From: Flammula alnicola
Taxonomy: Eukaryota > Basidiomycota > Agaricomycetes > Agaricales > Strophariaceae
NCBI GenBank assembly: GCA_015499995.1
Contig: JADNRV010000016.1
Span: 310,001-374,000, forward strand
Length of the DNA: 64,000 nt
Direction of reading: 5' to 3'
The notes beneath the pieces were generated by a model, which was given only the letters and a program-made list of their open reading frames with translations, did no database searches and was not told the origin of the DNA. Both the position numbers and the translations under genes were made by a program. The stretch's first letter is position 1, and every line of letters begins with the position of its first letter. Below are positions 36,001 to 47,499 of this stretch, one piece after another.

Positions 36001-36139
36001 ACTTCCTTAACTTGGATCTCGAGTTCCAGAATAATCTCAGTGGGCCACTCGCTGCGGTCATGGGTGACGATTGCTCTGGCCATGGGACGATGCTACCTGG
36101 CCACGACTTATGGGTTGTGACGGGCTTCTGAATCGTCCC
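36001..36139 (+). repeat. 130-bp direct repeat, right copy
   Basis: Right-hand partner of 34140-34269, starting ACTTCCTTAACTTGGATCTC and sharing GGGACGATGCTACCTGGC with it. It lies 337 bp after the stop codon of the LamG-like gene. Confidence 0.7.
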
Positions 36140-36722
36140 ACAGCGAATCGTCCCAGCGCGAGACTTGTAGTGATGAGAGTCTCGAAAATTTCCGTCCCTT
36201 ATAAGCTCAGACGCAATTCGCAGGTATCCGCGTCCCTTTGGCGTCTTTCTTTCTTGTGAAATCCTGGAGCATTTACGGCCCACGCGGGAACATCTCATTC
36301 AATAATAATAATTTTTGCAGATGGTGCTGAGAACCATATTGATTGATCCTTGATGCTGTGGGGGCTATGTAACTAGGAAAACAGCAGTCCAGTGAATCGC
36401 AGGCCCGGGAATATGGACCCACACCCCACACTGGTGCAAATTAGCAGAAGCGAACGTTCGAACGGACCAAGGGGTATCATAATGTTGAGTTTTTAAGACA
36501 GGGACGAGAAACAGCTCAAGGTGCACATATCAGGCCCTAAGTTATTCTACTGTGTGGCGTCTACATAAGAAATATGGAATACTAGATTTAATGTCACACA
36601 GGCGGTCCATGAGAGTCCTGGAATACAGTGAAAGACAGGCAGGCCCTACAAAAGAGTGGAAGGACAAGAGTTGTCCAAAGGCAAAGCCGGAAACTAGATC
36701 TAATGCAAAGTCGGTAATTCGT
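36140..36722. other. Intergenic, no gene seen
   Basis: No coding frame, RNA or repeat beyond the CCCTTATAAG motif noted at about 36195. Confidence 0.4.
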
Positions 36723-38016
36723 CTATATATTAGATAGGACTCGGATATGACAAGGTCGACGTCTGGGAATATGAAAGGGAATCGTTAGTCGGGCTTGAGC
36801 TCTCCGAAAGCCGTTTATAGAACTTACAATAGGGAACCAGCCAGCACCAAAAGCACTATTGAATGCATCCAAATCGCCGGTACCAGCGATTGTGGCGTCA
36901 GAAATCAAGATGACGGTGGGCGAGGCTGAAAGGGTTGTCATAAATTTAAATCAACATTGAGATTGGGGAGAGGTGTGAAGTGAGCATACCATCCAACAGG
37001 GTCGAGCGCTTCTCAGGTCATGATGATGTGCTTACAATGTCAGTTTCGCCTGCGTTGATCGGTCTGCTAGGTGAATTTCCGTAGCTGTCTAGATAGGTGG
37101 GCAGGTCGCCCGGAGCAGCTTGACAGGATATTAGTCCCTAAAAACTTCAAAGGTACATGTACCTAACGTACTTCCTGGAGCTGCAACACCTGTAAGGAGG
37201 AGTCCACTTCACAGACGAAAAAAGTCAACCTACTTAGAACTAAAAGGGAAATGCAATCTACTTACTTGGAAAGTCCGGGACCGTGGACGAAGTAAACTGG
37301 ACAAGACCAAGGTTGGGGAAAGTGCCCTTGAAGACCGAAAACGAGTCCCAAATTCAAAGAGTTCTACCAAGCAGTGCGCTTAGCTTACTGATAGACTAGG
37401 GATGGTAACGCGTCGTTGATCATGAAAGGCCCAGCTGGGACTCGCGCTCGTGGTAATGGTCGCCCCTCCGGTGGGAGTCAAGCTAAAGCCCGTGTCCGTA
37501 ACCAGGAGGTTGCCCAAGGGCGAGCCAGTCGCAAGATTTTTGACGTTCAAGGTATTAAGTGTTAGCGGAACCTCCGGAAGGGCAGACATCTGATAACGCA
37601 GCGCGGTGGCTGATGGAGGCAAAAAAAATGCATGAGCTACCATGTGGATCTAAGAACGGAGTTCAACGGAGAGTATATTTAGTATTTACTTAGTGAGGGA
37701 CCTACATCTTCATGTCGGACGACGGTGGGTCAGCGCGCTCGCGTAATGGGCCGCTTCGCTCAGATTCTCGCTCCGGACCGGTGTTTTCTTGATCCACAGA
37801 ATTTCCTGCAGTAGAGGTCGCGTTGGCGCCGAAGGCAGCTAAAAGCGCGACGAGCGACGATCCAAGGAGAAAATACTTACCGCATCTCCGAGAAGTGTTG
37901 TGGGGGTGATTAGGGCGAGTAAATGGAATGGATACCAAGGCGGATGCCTTGCGAAATATAGGATGTCCATGAAGAATTATGCCACTGGAGCTGCAACAAA
38001 AATCATGACTGGTCAT
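36723..38016 (-). CDS. Possible spliced gene, unrecognised
   Basis: This is a weak call. Three minus-strand frames have protein-like character: 37702-38016 (starting MTSHDFCCSSSG), 37380-37643 (EVPLTLNTLNVKNLATG, then LLVTDTGFSLTPTGGATIT), and 36723-36941 (TVILISDATIAGTGDLDAF). A strong donor, GTAAGTATTTTC, lies inside the first frame at about 37880. The hydrophobic segment that looks like a membrane helix there is therefore more likely intronic. I cannot join the frames into one convincing protein and recognise no family. Confidence 0.25.
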
Positions 38017-39618
38017 GCAAGCAAGAATGCGGGTTGTTTCTCTTGGCCTTTTTTACAGGCATGAAGTTATGCGTGTAGAACCTCGGCTTGCCGGCTTCGG
38101 AGGGTCGAAGGTTTAAATATTATAGCCACTACCAGCCACTACCGTGCCAACGCACGACGTTTCCCCGGCCGAGCATTCAAGAACACGAGCTTCGAAAGGC
38201 GGTCCATTCATGTGAAAGGTTATCGAGATTAATGCTTCGGCCTATTAGTTCGGTTCTTTGGAGTAGGTCTGGAAGTAGGAGACAGGCTACAGCAGCTGCT
38301 AGACCGAAGTTGGGATGTTGGAAGCAAGTATGGATCACTTCGGATTTGACTATTAGTTCGCGGCTAGCGCTGGTCGGATCTACGGAAGCAGAGATGCACC
38401 GTGGCGGTCCTCTGTAAGCTTGTGACGGCAAAGAGAAATGCCAAGGTACTTGCAAAGTACAGTTAAAACTTAAAATGCCAAATGCCTGACCGAACCGCAC
38501 CTCTGCTCGGCTAGGACGCTCCCGCTGGACAGACACATACAAGTGGTAAGAATTTTTCCTCAATGAATGGAATTCACCTTATTCTGCAACGGTGACTGTG
38601 TCGTATCATGCATATGCATACATGTTACAGGCCGAGTTCGATATGTATCTGTCGGTATAAGATTGAGCGACCCCAACTTTATGATTGAGAGCCGGAGGAT
38701 TGCAGTCGGAGGGTGGCTTTGCAAACGAGGAGTCCGAGTCGGAGAATCTGACAGCGCTTAAGCTTAAGCTTGCAACGAGGCTGAAAAATGCGTTGTCCAC
38801 AATAACAAACTCACCATGTCCTGAGATTGCCGGAGGAGAAATATATTCAAGGTACAGACTGCGCGACGATCCCAGGCCTGGCTGTGATTTCTGGGCAGGA
38901 TGAGCCTTTTAATTGCAGTTGGACTGAAAATCGGTCAGGACTCAGGAGGTCACTGGTCAACCGTACTCTTGCCCTGGATGCCTTTAGATTTTCAAAGGAT
39001 ATGTATACTGAGGTATTGCTAGATGGGGCATGATATGTGCGAACGTCGTCAGCGGGAGTGATGGCATTCTTCTTCGGCTGATGGGCTCCGTAGGTGAGAA
39101 GCATATCTTAGGCGCTTTCCTGGAGCGCGGTGGTCCCTAAGTGCGGCGGTATGATGTTTAAGGAAACGCTGACAAGTTTGGAATAAGAAATTGCTGTCGT
39201 GTTATGTGAGGTCGACAACTGTGTTGTGTGCCTGGACTATCGAATCGAATTCTCCTAATGTGACCAGTAGCCGTGGCATCTGTGTGGGCAAAGGCGTTTA
39301 TCAAGACCGGACATGTGCTGGATACTGGTGGGACTTTGTTCGCTAAATGGCGGAATAAATTCCGAGACATGGACAAGACGAGTATAAGTACCTGCTGTTT
39401 GCCTGCCCGAGTCCGATGTGATTAAATCCCTTGGGTCTAAATCGCTCCGGAGTTCCATTCTCAGTCTATACCAATTCAAGCAATATCATTCACGGCGGCC
39501 ACACATTACGCATTTGGAGACCCAATCTGAATTTTGAAACGATTTGGAGTTACTCTGCGTTATGCGACGATGTAACCTGAAGGACATCCGCTAATATATA
39601 TATGCGGTCCAAGAATGT
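38017..39618. other. 1.6 kb with no supported gene
   Basis: Both strands hold only frames under 130 codons with no conserved motif and no consistent splice pattern. A HindIII-like palindromic cluster (GCTTAAGCTTAAGC) lies near 38757. Confidence 0.45.
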
Positions 39619-40194
39619 TCAGTTTTCGAGATCAATAGCCTCTGGTCGCGCCTGAGCATTGCCAATCATAAATGCGGGATGCGGGAGAGGTAGACGGGGA
39701 TATACATGCCTTATTCTCCTCCAGTCCGCCGAGTTCCTTGACAAGGCCGTCATAGGGATATTCGCGACGAACGGCAGGGGGATCTGGCGTAATGGCCTTA
39801 ATAGCGAACCCAGCGGCAACGAACCCAGCGACAGCAACCAGGAATTGACGCAGGGCGCTGTTGGGATCAATAGGTGGAGCATCTGGACCCCACATGGACA
39901 AAACCTCGTCTTGTTCGTGAAGCTATGGCTGAAATAAGAAAAGTACAAGGTGAAAAAATGCATAGGGCTCACCGTATCGCCGAAATTTCTTCTTGTTAGG
40001 TTATCATTCCAGCCAGTTGGTGGGAGGTTTTGGCGGAAAGTAAATGGCAGTTGTGGGTACCCGTTCAGCTGGGGGTCAGGCTCCTCTTGCGAGGATGTTG
40101 CATAAGATCTTGCCGCATTGGATACAGTAAGGATGTGCTGTCTTGCAGCAGGGCGCGCCGCGACGACGCGACGAAGGATGGAGGTAGAGTTCAT
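39619..40194 (-). CDS. NADH:ubiquinone oxidoreductase subunit NDUFB8-like
   Basis: Accessory subunit of the membrane arm of respiratory complex I. The ATG at 40194 begins MNSTSILRRVVAARPAARQH, a basic mitochondrial presequence. The family block follows: EPDPQLNGYPQLPF and GWNDNLTRRNFGDT. An intron (GTGAGC...CATAG) then joins to LHEQDEVLSMWGPDAP. One membrane helix, FLVAVAGFVAAGFAIKAI, is present, and the tail ends KELGGLEENK|ARPEAIDLEN at 39619. The last intron (39652-39709) is best read with a GC donor, AAG|GCATGT, which gives the expected C-terminus. A canonical GT donor four bases on would give a shorter, unlike tail. About 155 residues. The start codon is 321 bp from the divergent methyltransferase gene. 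Confidence 0.85.
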   Translation of the reverse strand: MNSTSILRRVVAARPAARQHILTVSNAARSYATSSQEEPDPQLNGYPQLPFTFRQNLPPTGWNDNLTRRNFGDTVSPMHFFTLYFSYFSHSFTNKTRFCPCGVQMLHLLIPTAPCVNSWLLSLGSLPLGSLLRPLRQIPLPFVANIPMTALSRNSADWRRIRHVYPRLPLPHPAFMIGNAQARPEAIDLEN

Positions 40195-40515
40195 GTTCCC
40201 GGACTGTCGCAGGAGGAGCAGGTAGCAATCGGGAGTACAGTTGTGGCACGGCCTGGCACGGCGTGAGAATTTGACCCGATGCTGATTGCACGTGGTGTGT
40301 GGTTGTACACCCTGGAAGTTCTCGTCGCTCGAGACCCTGCAAGTTTCTTTTCCGCTTTTCCAGAATTACGTTCCATCATACACGCAGGCATAATTTGTTC
40401 ATGACGATCTTGATTTATGCGACCGCCTTTCAAATTCAGGACCGGGGGTGCGTCGTAAAGCGGGAGGTCCTCTTTCATCTCTTACTTCTGCCTTCGCCGA
40501 CCCGACCTTTTCGCG
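40195..40515. promoter_or_regulatory. Bidirectional promoter region, NDUFB8 and methyltransferase
   Basis: 321 bp between divergent start codons. No TATA box or known motif is evident; shared control is an inference from spacing. Confidence 0.35.
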
Positions 40516-42473
40516 ATGCCAAAAGACCTAGTCGTTAAAGATGTCGAAGCCGCCCTTATGAAGACGCGAAAGTGTCGACGGCGACCTGGAGATATCCCTT
40601 ACCCCATATCGTATTCCAACCAAATGGCTGACTTGTTCGTTTGTTTTTTTTGCTTACCATTGTACCTTCTGTGATGCTCATCTGGTTTCTAGTGATATAT
40701 GGGACCATATGTTCCTTACAAGCCATTTCCAAAATCTGACGATGCACCGGTTTGAACAACCTCCTGCACGTAGTCTGGACGTTGGGTGCGGTAGCGGGTT
40801 TTGGGCGATTGAAGCTGCAAAGAAGTGGCAGGTCTGTCAATATCCATGACCTCCCCTCTTTTTTACGCATCTAACTTTGCATGTTTTGAAGAACTCCGAG
40901 ATCATTGGCTTTGACATCGTTAAAATTCAACCTCGTTTGCACGACATCGAGTATCTCAGACCACTCTCTCAGCGCATTAGATGGGTCCATGGCAACTTGT
41001 GCGCATTTTCCAACGTTTGCCGTCATGTATGATAACCTGAGACCACTCCTTATTTTAGTCTGGATGGTTTGCCATTTCCGTCTAATCATTTCGACTTTGT
41101 GAGAATGGCTGGATTAGGTTTAGCCATCCCGGAAGACGAGTGGCAGTTTGTATTAGAGGTATGATACCATTCTATCCACCTCAAACCCCTCATTGACCAC
41201 GGTAACAGGAAATCCATCGTGTCATGACGCCTGGGGCGGTTCTCGAAGTAAACCTCATCCTATTATTATGTTCACTGGTTGGTTGCTAACGGGAATGAAC
41301 TAGATCATCGAAGAAGATTTACTATTTCCCTCCCCGTCTGCCCTGCTCCAGCAACCCGATCAAGAAGCCTCCCGTTCGTCACCCGCAGTCCATATCTATA
41401 TTCCCCCACCCCATATCCCCCCACTCGAGTTATTTAAAAGCAAATCCACCAACTTCTATGTACGATCGAGTGCGTCTCCTGAACGGTCACCTATTTCCCC
41501 TGCAACTTCAACAGGTTCAATACATGATCACTCAAAGTTCGCGAACCGGATATCTCTATTCCGGCCTTCGGTTTATGTCTCAGGGCCTTCCTCCTCTAGC
41601 ACGCTAACCCAGCCATCTCCTGCGACTACCGAGACGACTACTGAAACTGAACACCCCCAAGATCATACCCGGCTGAAGATAGCATGGGAGGCAATGCTTG
41701 CGACGCGCTTCCTATCCCCAAAACTCCTCTCTGTCATTCCGTTTTATCTGACATCCTCGTCTTTTGCTGACACCAAGAGCCACTCTCCTCTTATAATTCC
41801 TCTTCCTCCAAATTCCGGGACTATTCCTACTCTCAAATCGTATCGGTCAATGGGGTCTATGCGAGAGAAAGAAAACCAGCGGACAGTTGCCGATCCTCTT
41901 TACGAATTTGACTTTGCTCCTGCTGTCTCCACTAGATCCATTAAGACAGATGGATGCTCCTTCCGCACGTCTACCCTGCCAAGACCACAAGCACCCACAT
42001 GGGGTACTATGCACCTTGCGAGGACTGTTAGCACGATCACAGGATGCAAGGAGGCAATCTGGGCCGAATACAAGCAACTCTACGACAAGGACGCCCTGTA
42101 TCTGTTGTCACGGACAGCTCCTGACGAGGAGGACTATTCATCACAGCCGCACAAACACGTTGTCCGGAAAGCGTTCGAAGTGGACTGGAAAAACTGGGAG
42201 TAGTAAGTTCATGACCCTAAACTTCCCGTGTTCTCGGTGTTGAATTACGATCATAGTGATATGCTTGATCGCATCGCGATGCGTAATAACCTCCTCACGC
42301 ATGTCCCCTGGGTGCAGGCTACCTCAAAAGCAGAACGTCCAGACTGCCAGACCTGGAGAGAAACGCTGAATCGAAAATCGGGCTTGGAAGCCAGTAGTGG
42401 ACACTTGGTGACTGGCTACAATCCCGATGACCTCTGTCGATCCCTCCGTGTTTTTACTGGGTTCAAGTCTTAG
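40516..42473 (+). CDS. SAM-dependent class I methyltransferase
   Basis: Seven exons (40516-40634, 40693-40831, 40892-40998, 41059-41158, 41209-41247, 41304-42202, 42257-42473) join in frame and encode 539 residues. Motif I is LDVGCGSGFWAIEAA from residue 68, with the acidic loop of motif II in IIGFDI. GNFLDGLPFPSNHFDFVRM carries the motif IV region, and EIHRVMTPGAVLEIIEEDLLF the next strand. A Ser/Pro-rich, probably disordered insert follows. The C-terminal part includes WGTMHLARTVSTITGCKEAI and AMRNNLLTHVPWVQA. The family occurs widely in agaricomycetes; the substrate is unknown. The donor at 42203 (TA|GTAAGT) removes what would otherwise be an early stop. No lesion is seen. Confidence 0.8.
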
Positions 42474-42830
42474 GTGCCATTCGAACTCTATTTATGTCCG
42501 CGCATTTTCATTGTTGCTAGATATCTTTTTTTTCGTCCTTGACATTTTGAACATTGCTATCCTAATCTCGCATTGTTGTGGAATATCATATCGCATGTGT
42601 ATATATTATCCGCTAGTACCTTTATTCGGAATGTTAAAATCCTTTTTGGCAGTCATAATCGAACGTAGAGTAGGATTGTCGCCAAAGCTCGGAACAGACC
42701 CGACGGACAATTATGGCGCAGCGAGCGGCGAACCTTCCCGATATGGAAATTTTGGCACAACGCCGTTTGATCCTCCATCCAGATCTATCTTCCTCTTGAA
42801 CCTCACATCCCAACCTCTAACATAAACACG

Positions 42831-44390
42831 ATGTCTGATACAGAGAAACCCACTGCACCTGCGCCCGAGAAACCCGCCGCATCTTCCGCCGAGGCTGATC
42901 TCACCAAGTACAAGGTCAGCGCAGCGAAGCGATCTAGGGTCCAATGCGATAAAACATCTAATCGTATTGCAGACAGCGGCGGACATCGTCCATCAAGTCA
43001 CCAAAAAACTCATCGATCTTTGTGTTGAGGGCGCGAAAGTGATCGATCTCTGCGTCGAGGGTGACAAGCTCCTTGAGCAGGGCACTGGAGCAGTGTACAA
43101 CAAGGCCGTCAAGGGCGTTCGCGTGCCCAAAGGTAAGGTGAAAAGATGGTTTACCCATCGAAGTAGTATTGATATGCAAGCTACTGCGTAGGCGTGTCTT
43201 TCCCGACCAGCATTTCCGTGAACAACACCGTCGCGCATTTTTCACCATTGGCGTAAGTCATCCCAACCCATCGCCCACCTTGCAATTTTCACTTATACTC
43301 TTATTGTTGATCTAAGATCCGATGCCCAGGCCTCTCAAGTTCTGGCAAAAGACGATGTTGTGAAAATCCAGCTTGGAGCTCACATTGATGGATTCGCATC
43401 CATTAGCGGCGAAACCATCGTGGTTGGTGCTAACGCCGAAAACCCAGTAACTGGTCGACGTGCAGATGTATTGAAGGCCGCCTGGACTGCCGCTGAAGTT
43501 GCGATGCGCACTCTTAAAGTTGGCAATAAGAATTGGGCGGTCACTGAGATCGTGGCGCGGACTGCCGCTACCTGGGATTGCAAACCCGTTGAAGGTGTGT
43601 TTTGTTTGAGAATCGCGCTTTTTGAGCGCTGTCTCAAGGTTCATAATTTTCAAAGGCATGCTCTCTTGCCAACAAACGCAGAACGTGATCGATGGAAAGA
43701 AACGTATCATCTTGAACCCAAGCGAGAGCCAAAAGCGCGACTTCGAAGGCGCGACATTTGCTGAAGGCGAGGTTTATGGTATTGATATCTTGATTTCCTC
43801 TGGAGAGGATGGGAAGGTATGTCGCTTTTTTGGCATATTTTAATTTCCAGACCTGACTAACTATTATTCCAGGCTCGCCTGGAAGAATCGCGCACGACTA
43901 TCTTCCAAAGAGATTCTTCCGTGACATATCAGCTCAAGGCCAAAAACTCCCGCGCTGTCTTCTCGGAAGTCCAGAGGAAGGCGGGCGCCTTCCCGTTCAA
44001 TATCCGCACTCTAGAAGATGAGAAACGTGCTCGTATGGGATTGCAGGAAGCCGTCCAACACAGTCTGGTTAAACCTTATGAAGTGATGTAAGCGCTGATC
44101 TCCGTTCAATGTCCACGAACAACGTTTAATATTTCATTCGTTCTCCCAGCTACACGCCTGCCAACACATTTGTTGCTGGGTTTCATTTTACCATTGCGCT
44201 TCTCCCTGCTGGTCCTTCACTTATTACTCACCCGCCTATTTGGTATAAGCCCGAGCTTGTGAAGACGGAGAAGGAACTCGAAGATGAAGAGTTGAAGTCT
44301 CTCCTCGCCAGAAACCTCAGAGAGAGCAAGAAGAGCAAGAAGAAGGCAAAGAAGTCTGAGGAGGGTGGTGACGGGGCGGCGGAAGAGTGA
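42831..44390 (+). CDS. PA2G4/EBP1-like protein (M24 peptidase fold, inactive)
   Basis: Members of this group have the methionine aminopeptidase fold without catalysis and bind ribosomes or RNA. Seven exons (42831-42914, 42973-43132, 43192-43252, 43317-43594, 43656-43816, 43873-44087, 44150-44390) join in frame to 399 residues. The family blocks are clear: TAADIVHQVTKKLIDLC, FPTSISVNNTVAHFSPL, DVVKIQLGAHIDGF and RTTIFQRDSSVTYQLKAKNS, with a Lys-rich tail KKSKKKAKKSEEGG. The usual five metal ligands of active aminopeptidases are not evident as a set. This agrees with the family. The gene starts 358 bp after the methyltransferase, on the same strand. Confidence 0.85.
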
Positions 44391-44904
44391 TATGTAGCGT
44401 TGTAATGATGTAGCAAAAAGAAATGCGCTCTCAAGTAGGCTAAACCACGCCCAAATTGTACCATTTGTTGCAATTTCTTGTTTAATTATCAAAGGTCTAC
44501 GAAATCCGTTTTTCAGCGTCTTCTCCAAATTGTTCAATTATGCGAACGAGCAGGTCGACATTTTTGAGAAATGCGTTGAGAGTTAGTCTGGCCAATCTGA
44601 CGGTGAAGGTATGGAATGTCCTAATTTCCAGAAGCGACCCAAGGAATCAGGGTCATGAACCTGGCAATGTTGTTAATCATGCGCACGCCATAAGTTTGTC
44701 GTCTTGAACTGAGAGTTCCCTTTTCACAGCGCGGGGTTGCAACTCAGCGTCAACTTCTATAACTTGTTTCACGATCGAAGCATGTTTGTTGGACGCAAAC
44801 GGGATTTGGACAGTGCTGAAATTCATCGCATTAACCGCGACCAGGATATATTTCAATCAAGTGAAGATCTTACACGGTGTGCCAATCTTCATTCATGGTG
44901 GGGG
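44391..44904. other. Intergenic, no gene
   Basis: 3' flank of the EBP1-like gene up to the TAA target site of the mobile element. Nothing else is supported. Confidence 0.5.
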
Positions 44905-45851
44905 TAACACGGCGGACATTCAACTGTCAAGTCGGGCCGCCGGTTGTCCTGTTAAGTCATACAGAGGTTACAGGCAAGTCATAACCTGTCATGACATCGG
45001 TACCTGCCGGTCACAGTGGCCGATGTCACGCTCTCCTGGTTCATCGCATTCTATCGTATTGACTTCAGTGCTACTATCTAAATCTACGGGCTTGATGCAC
45101 CTGCTTGCTCTGTAGGCCGAGAGCGCTGCAATATTGCACAATTGAGCGGGAATCTACCGCTGCAGCGGTGCATTTTTTTTTTACATAATCTGGTAAGTAC
45201 TCTTAGTTGTCCATCTCTTTTACAGCCGTTTGCATAACGATAGGCCCCTGCAAATCCTGCTTCTTTGCGCTGATGTTTGGTATTATCTGAGGATCTGGTA
45301 GAAAGGAAGGGCTTGCCGACCAAAGCCTCTACGGAAAACTCAAGACCAGGTGTTGAAATTGGAGATCAACTCTCGCAGAAAAATTTCATTGCTCGAGTAG
45401 AAAGTGTCTGTACAGATTAGATTGGCTATCACAGAACAAAGCAGCCATGCAGCGACCTTACTGATGATCAAATCTAGTGCAGGGTTTGTGGGATGGGGTT
45501 GGAAGAAAATGATAAGAAAGATTGAAGAAAGAGAGAAAGTGATAAGAACGACTTGCGGATAAAAAAAGAGAAAAATGTGTCACTGCTCCTTTATGTATCC
45601 TGAAAATTAGTTCTCGAAGAATTTTCAGCAGTCTCGGCCTACAGAGCAAGCAGGTGCATATCAAGCCCATAGATTTAGATAGTAGCACTGAAGTCAATAC
45701 GATAGAATGCGATGAACCAGGAGAGCGTGACATCGGCCACTGTGACCGGCAGGTACCGATGTCATGACAGGTTATGACTTGCCTGTAACCTCTGTATGAC
45801 TTAACAGGACAACCGGCGGCCCGACTTGACAGTTGAATGTCCGCCGTGTAA
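44905..45851. mobile_element. Non-autonomous DNA transposon with 215-bp TIRs and TAA target-site duplication
   Basis: The element spans 44908-45848 (941 bp). The left terminal inverted repeat (44908-45122) and the right one (45632-45848) are reverse complements, differing by one substitution and one 2-bp indel. They begin CACGGCGGACATTCAACTG. Directly outside lies TAA on both sides (44905-44907 and 45849-45851), a 3-bp target-site duplication. The 509-bp interior has no long open frame and no transposase. A 3-bp TAA/TTA duplication points to the PIF/Harbinger superfamily; the CAC...GTG ends would also fit a CACTA-like element. Near-identity of the arms implies recent insertion or gene conversion. 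The apparent open frames of 70-150 codons here are the same TIR read on each strand. Confidence 0.85.
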
Positions 45852-46222
45852 GTGATTGAGTGGTTGTCAGTCTTATCTGACAAACGTTGCTGATGTAAGC
45901 GCATCATATCTTATCTGCCCACCGCAGGCGATGGACGAACTCTTACCTCATCAAACTCCCTTCCTCCCCCTTCCTTCCGACCTTCACATTGAGGAAATGA
46001 AAACCTTAAGAGAACGAGAATATGCCTATGCTATCCAGAAAGCAGTGAGGCGCAATGTTTAAAACGTAGGAAGAGGTCTTCCCTTGTCCAGCTCTGCTTG
46101 TGTAACGTGTTGTTGACTCACATACTCCTGTCAGCTTCAAGTGGTCTATCATCATTCATAGACATGGCTGACAATAACGTGAGACGCGACAAGACACTGC
46201 CCAGAATTTCACTGCTGCCAAC
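45852..46222. other. Upstream of FunK1-type gene
   Basis: Contains a 43-codon frame at 45931-46062 (start MDELLPHQTPFLPLP) that has no recognised homology. It may be a leader exon or chance. Confidence 0.35.
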
Positions 46223-47431
46223 ATGGGAACCACATCGGTCGGCAGTATGATTCCAGCCGTGGTGGCTTCAGCAGCAACGACTTCCACGGAAGGTCAAAAA
46301 GATTCTGCCTATTCCTGTATGTTCTCCTAAATGATGGCGAGATCTAGAGTTGACCATGTAATCTTCTTTAGCCAGGTCATCTAGCGGTAAACGCCCTGTT
46401 CTTGAGGACGATACCCCGAAATCATTTCCCTCCAAGAAGCGGAATCAGTCGGAATCATCTAAAAAATCTCCTGCGGCTGTACAGTTATCGGACTATGCAG
46501 CAGAAGAACTTCACTGCCTTTCAGAGGTTTTGGGAGCTTGCCAATTTCCCCAGTTCTCCGACGCTGTCATTCAAAGATCCCTAGAACTCCCAGTCGATGA
46601 AGATAACAACGAGGCTCGTGTTCGCACGGTGCTCGTACTACCGTATTACGAGCCTATCTCCAAGCTGACGGAGGACTTGGACGTGCTTATGGACGAATTC
46701 TGGAGGCTTTTTTGCTGTGAGAGTTCTGCCTAGAGGTCTTCCATTGCGCTGACACCATTCACTCGATTCTAGACCTTCCGGTCCTCTGGGCCAATGGCGT
46801 TGAGCATGGCGACATTAGTATTTCGAACCTGATATACGATGAGGAGAAGAAGCAAGGCCGGTTGTGCGACTTCGACCTCTCCCAGTGTTCCGAAGACAAA
46901 GTGCCATCTGGCTCGTGGCGCCGGGGTACCATGCTCTTCATGGCGCGTGAGCTTCTCGATGTCCACGGGAATGATACCATCACGCCAGTCTATCGTCATG
47001 CCGCAGAATCCTTTGTATGGGTTTTATTCTGGCTTCTTACACGTTATGAGGACGGTAAGCAATTACACTGGAGGGTACCTCCAAGTTATCAAAATTGGAG
47101 TTGGTCAATGGGCGCCTGCCTTCGAAAAAAGGAAGAAATTGTCCAAAACATCCCTAATCGTCACCCTCGGAATGCAGTCCATGAACCTTCTTGGAACACT
47201 CTCCGTGCTGTCCTTGTTGTCCTTAATAGCACGGACCATATACGTGCCTTGGCTAGAAAGGCCCTCGACCGCAAATCTGAAGTCGCCCCCGCATACGAGG
47301 CTATGGACTTGCCAATGCCCACCGTCGACGGCGCTAAGAGTACTCTCGAGATTGCCGACTCAGTACGTTACATTTCTGGCTTCAAAGATATTATTCCTGT
47401 AAAGTATAAAGATCTTATACGGCTCGAGTAG
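46223..47431 (+). CDS. FunK1-type fungal protein kinase, C-lobe only
   Basis: FunK1 kinases are an expanded basidiomycete family. The ATG at 46223 begins MGTTSVGSMIPAVV. Introns after SAYS (acceptor about 46372) and after RLFC (acceptor about 46773) join a basic, disordered stretch to the kinase C-lobe. The catalytic loop is VEHGDISISNLIYD, with HGD in place of HRD, and LCDFDLS replaces DFG. The activation region is RRGTMLFMARELL, then ESFVWVLFWLL. The usual N-lobe with the ATP-binding Lys is absent: sequence jumps from SDYAAEELHC to the hinge-like RVRTVLVLPYYEPISKL. The frame is open to a TAG at 47429-47431. The deletion is in frame, so it may encode a short protein, but catalytic activity is doubtful. 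Confidence 0.7.
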
Positions 47432-47499
47432 CCCTTATTGTATATCAACAGCAATTGAAATCATCACTTGGATTTCCTGAGTAATGTGTTGAAAGCCTA

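Noticed and set aside
37702..38016. Hydrophobic segment YFLLGSSLVALLAAFG as a membrane helix
   Set aside because: A strong splice donor (GTAAGTATTTTC) lies at its start, so the segment is more likely intronic.
38560..39110. Overlapping short frames on both strands
   Set aside because: No conserved motif and no consistent splice pattern; taken as chance.
43009..43068. Apparent tandem duplication (LIDLCVEGAK followed by VIDLCVEGDK) in the EBP1-like protein
   Set aside because: The helix has the normal family length here, so the similarity of the two halves is not an insertion.
44908..45907. Open frames of 109 and 149 codons with the same peptide on opposite strands
   Set aside because: They are the two arms of one inverted repeat read in each direction; no protein family is recognisable.
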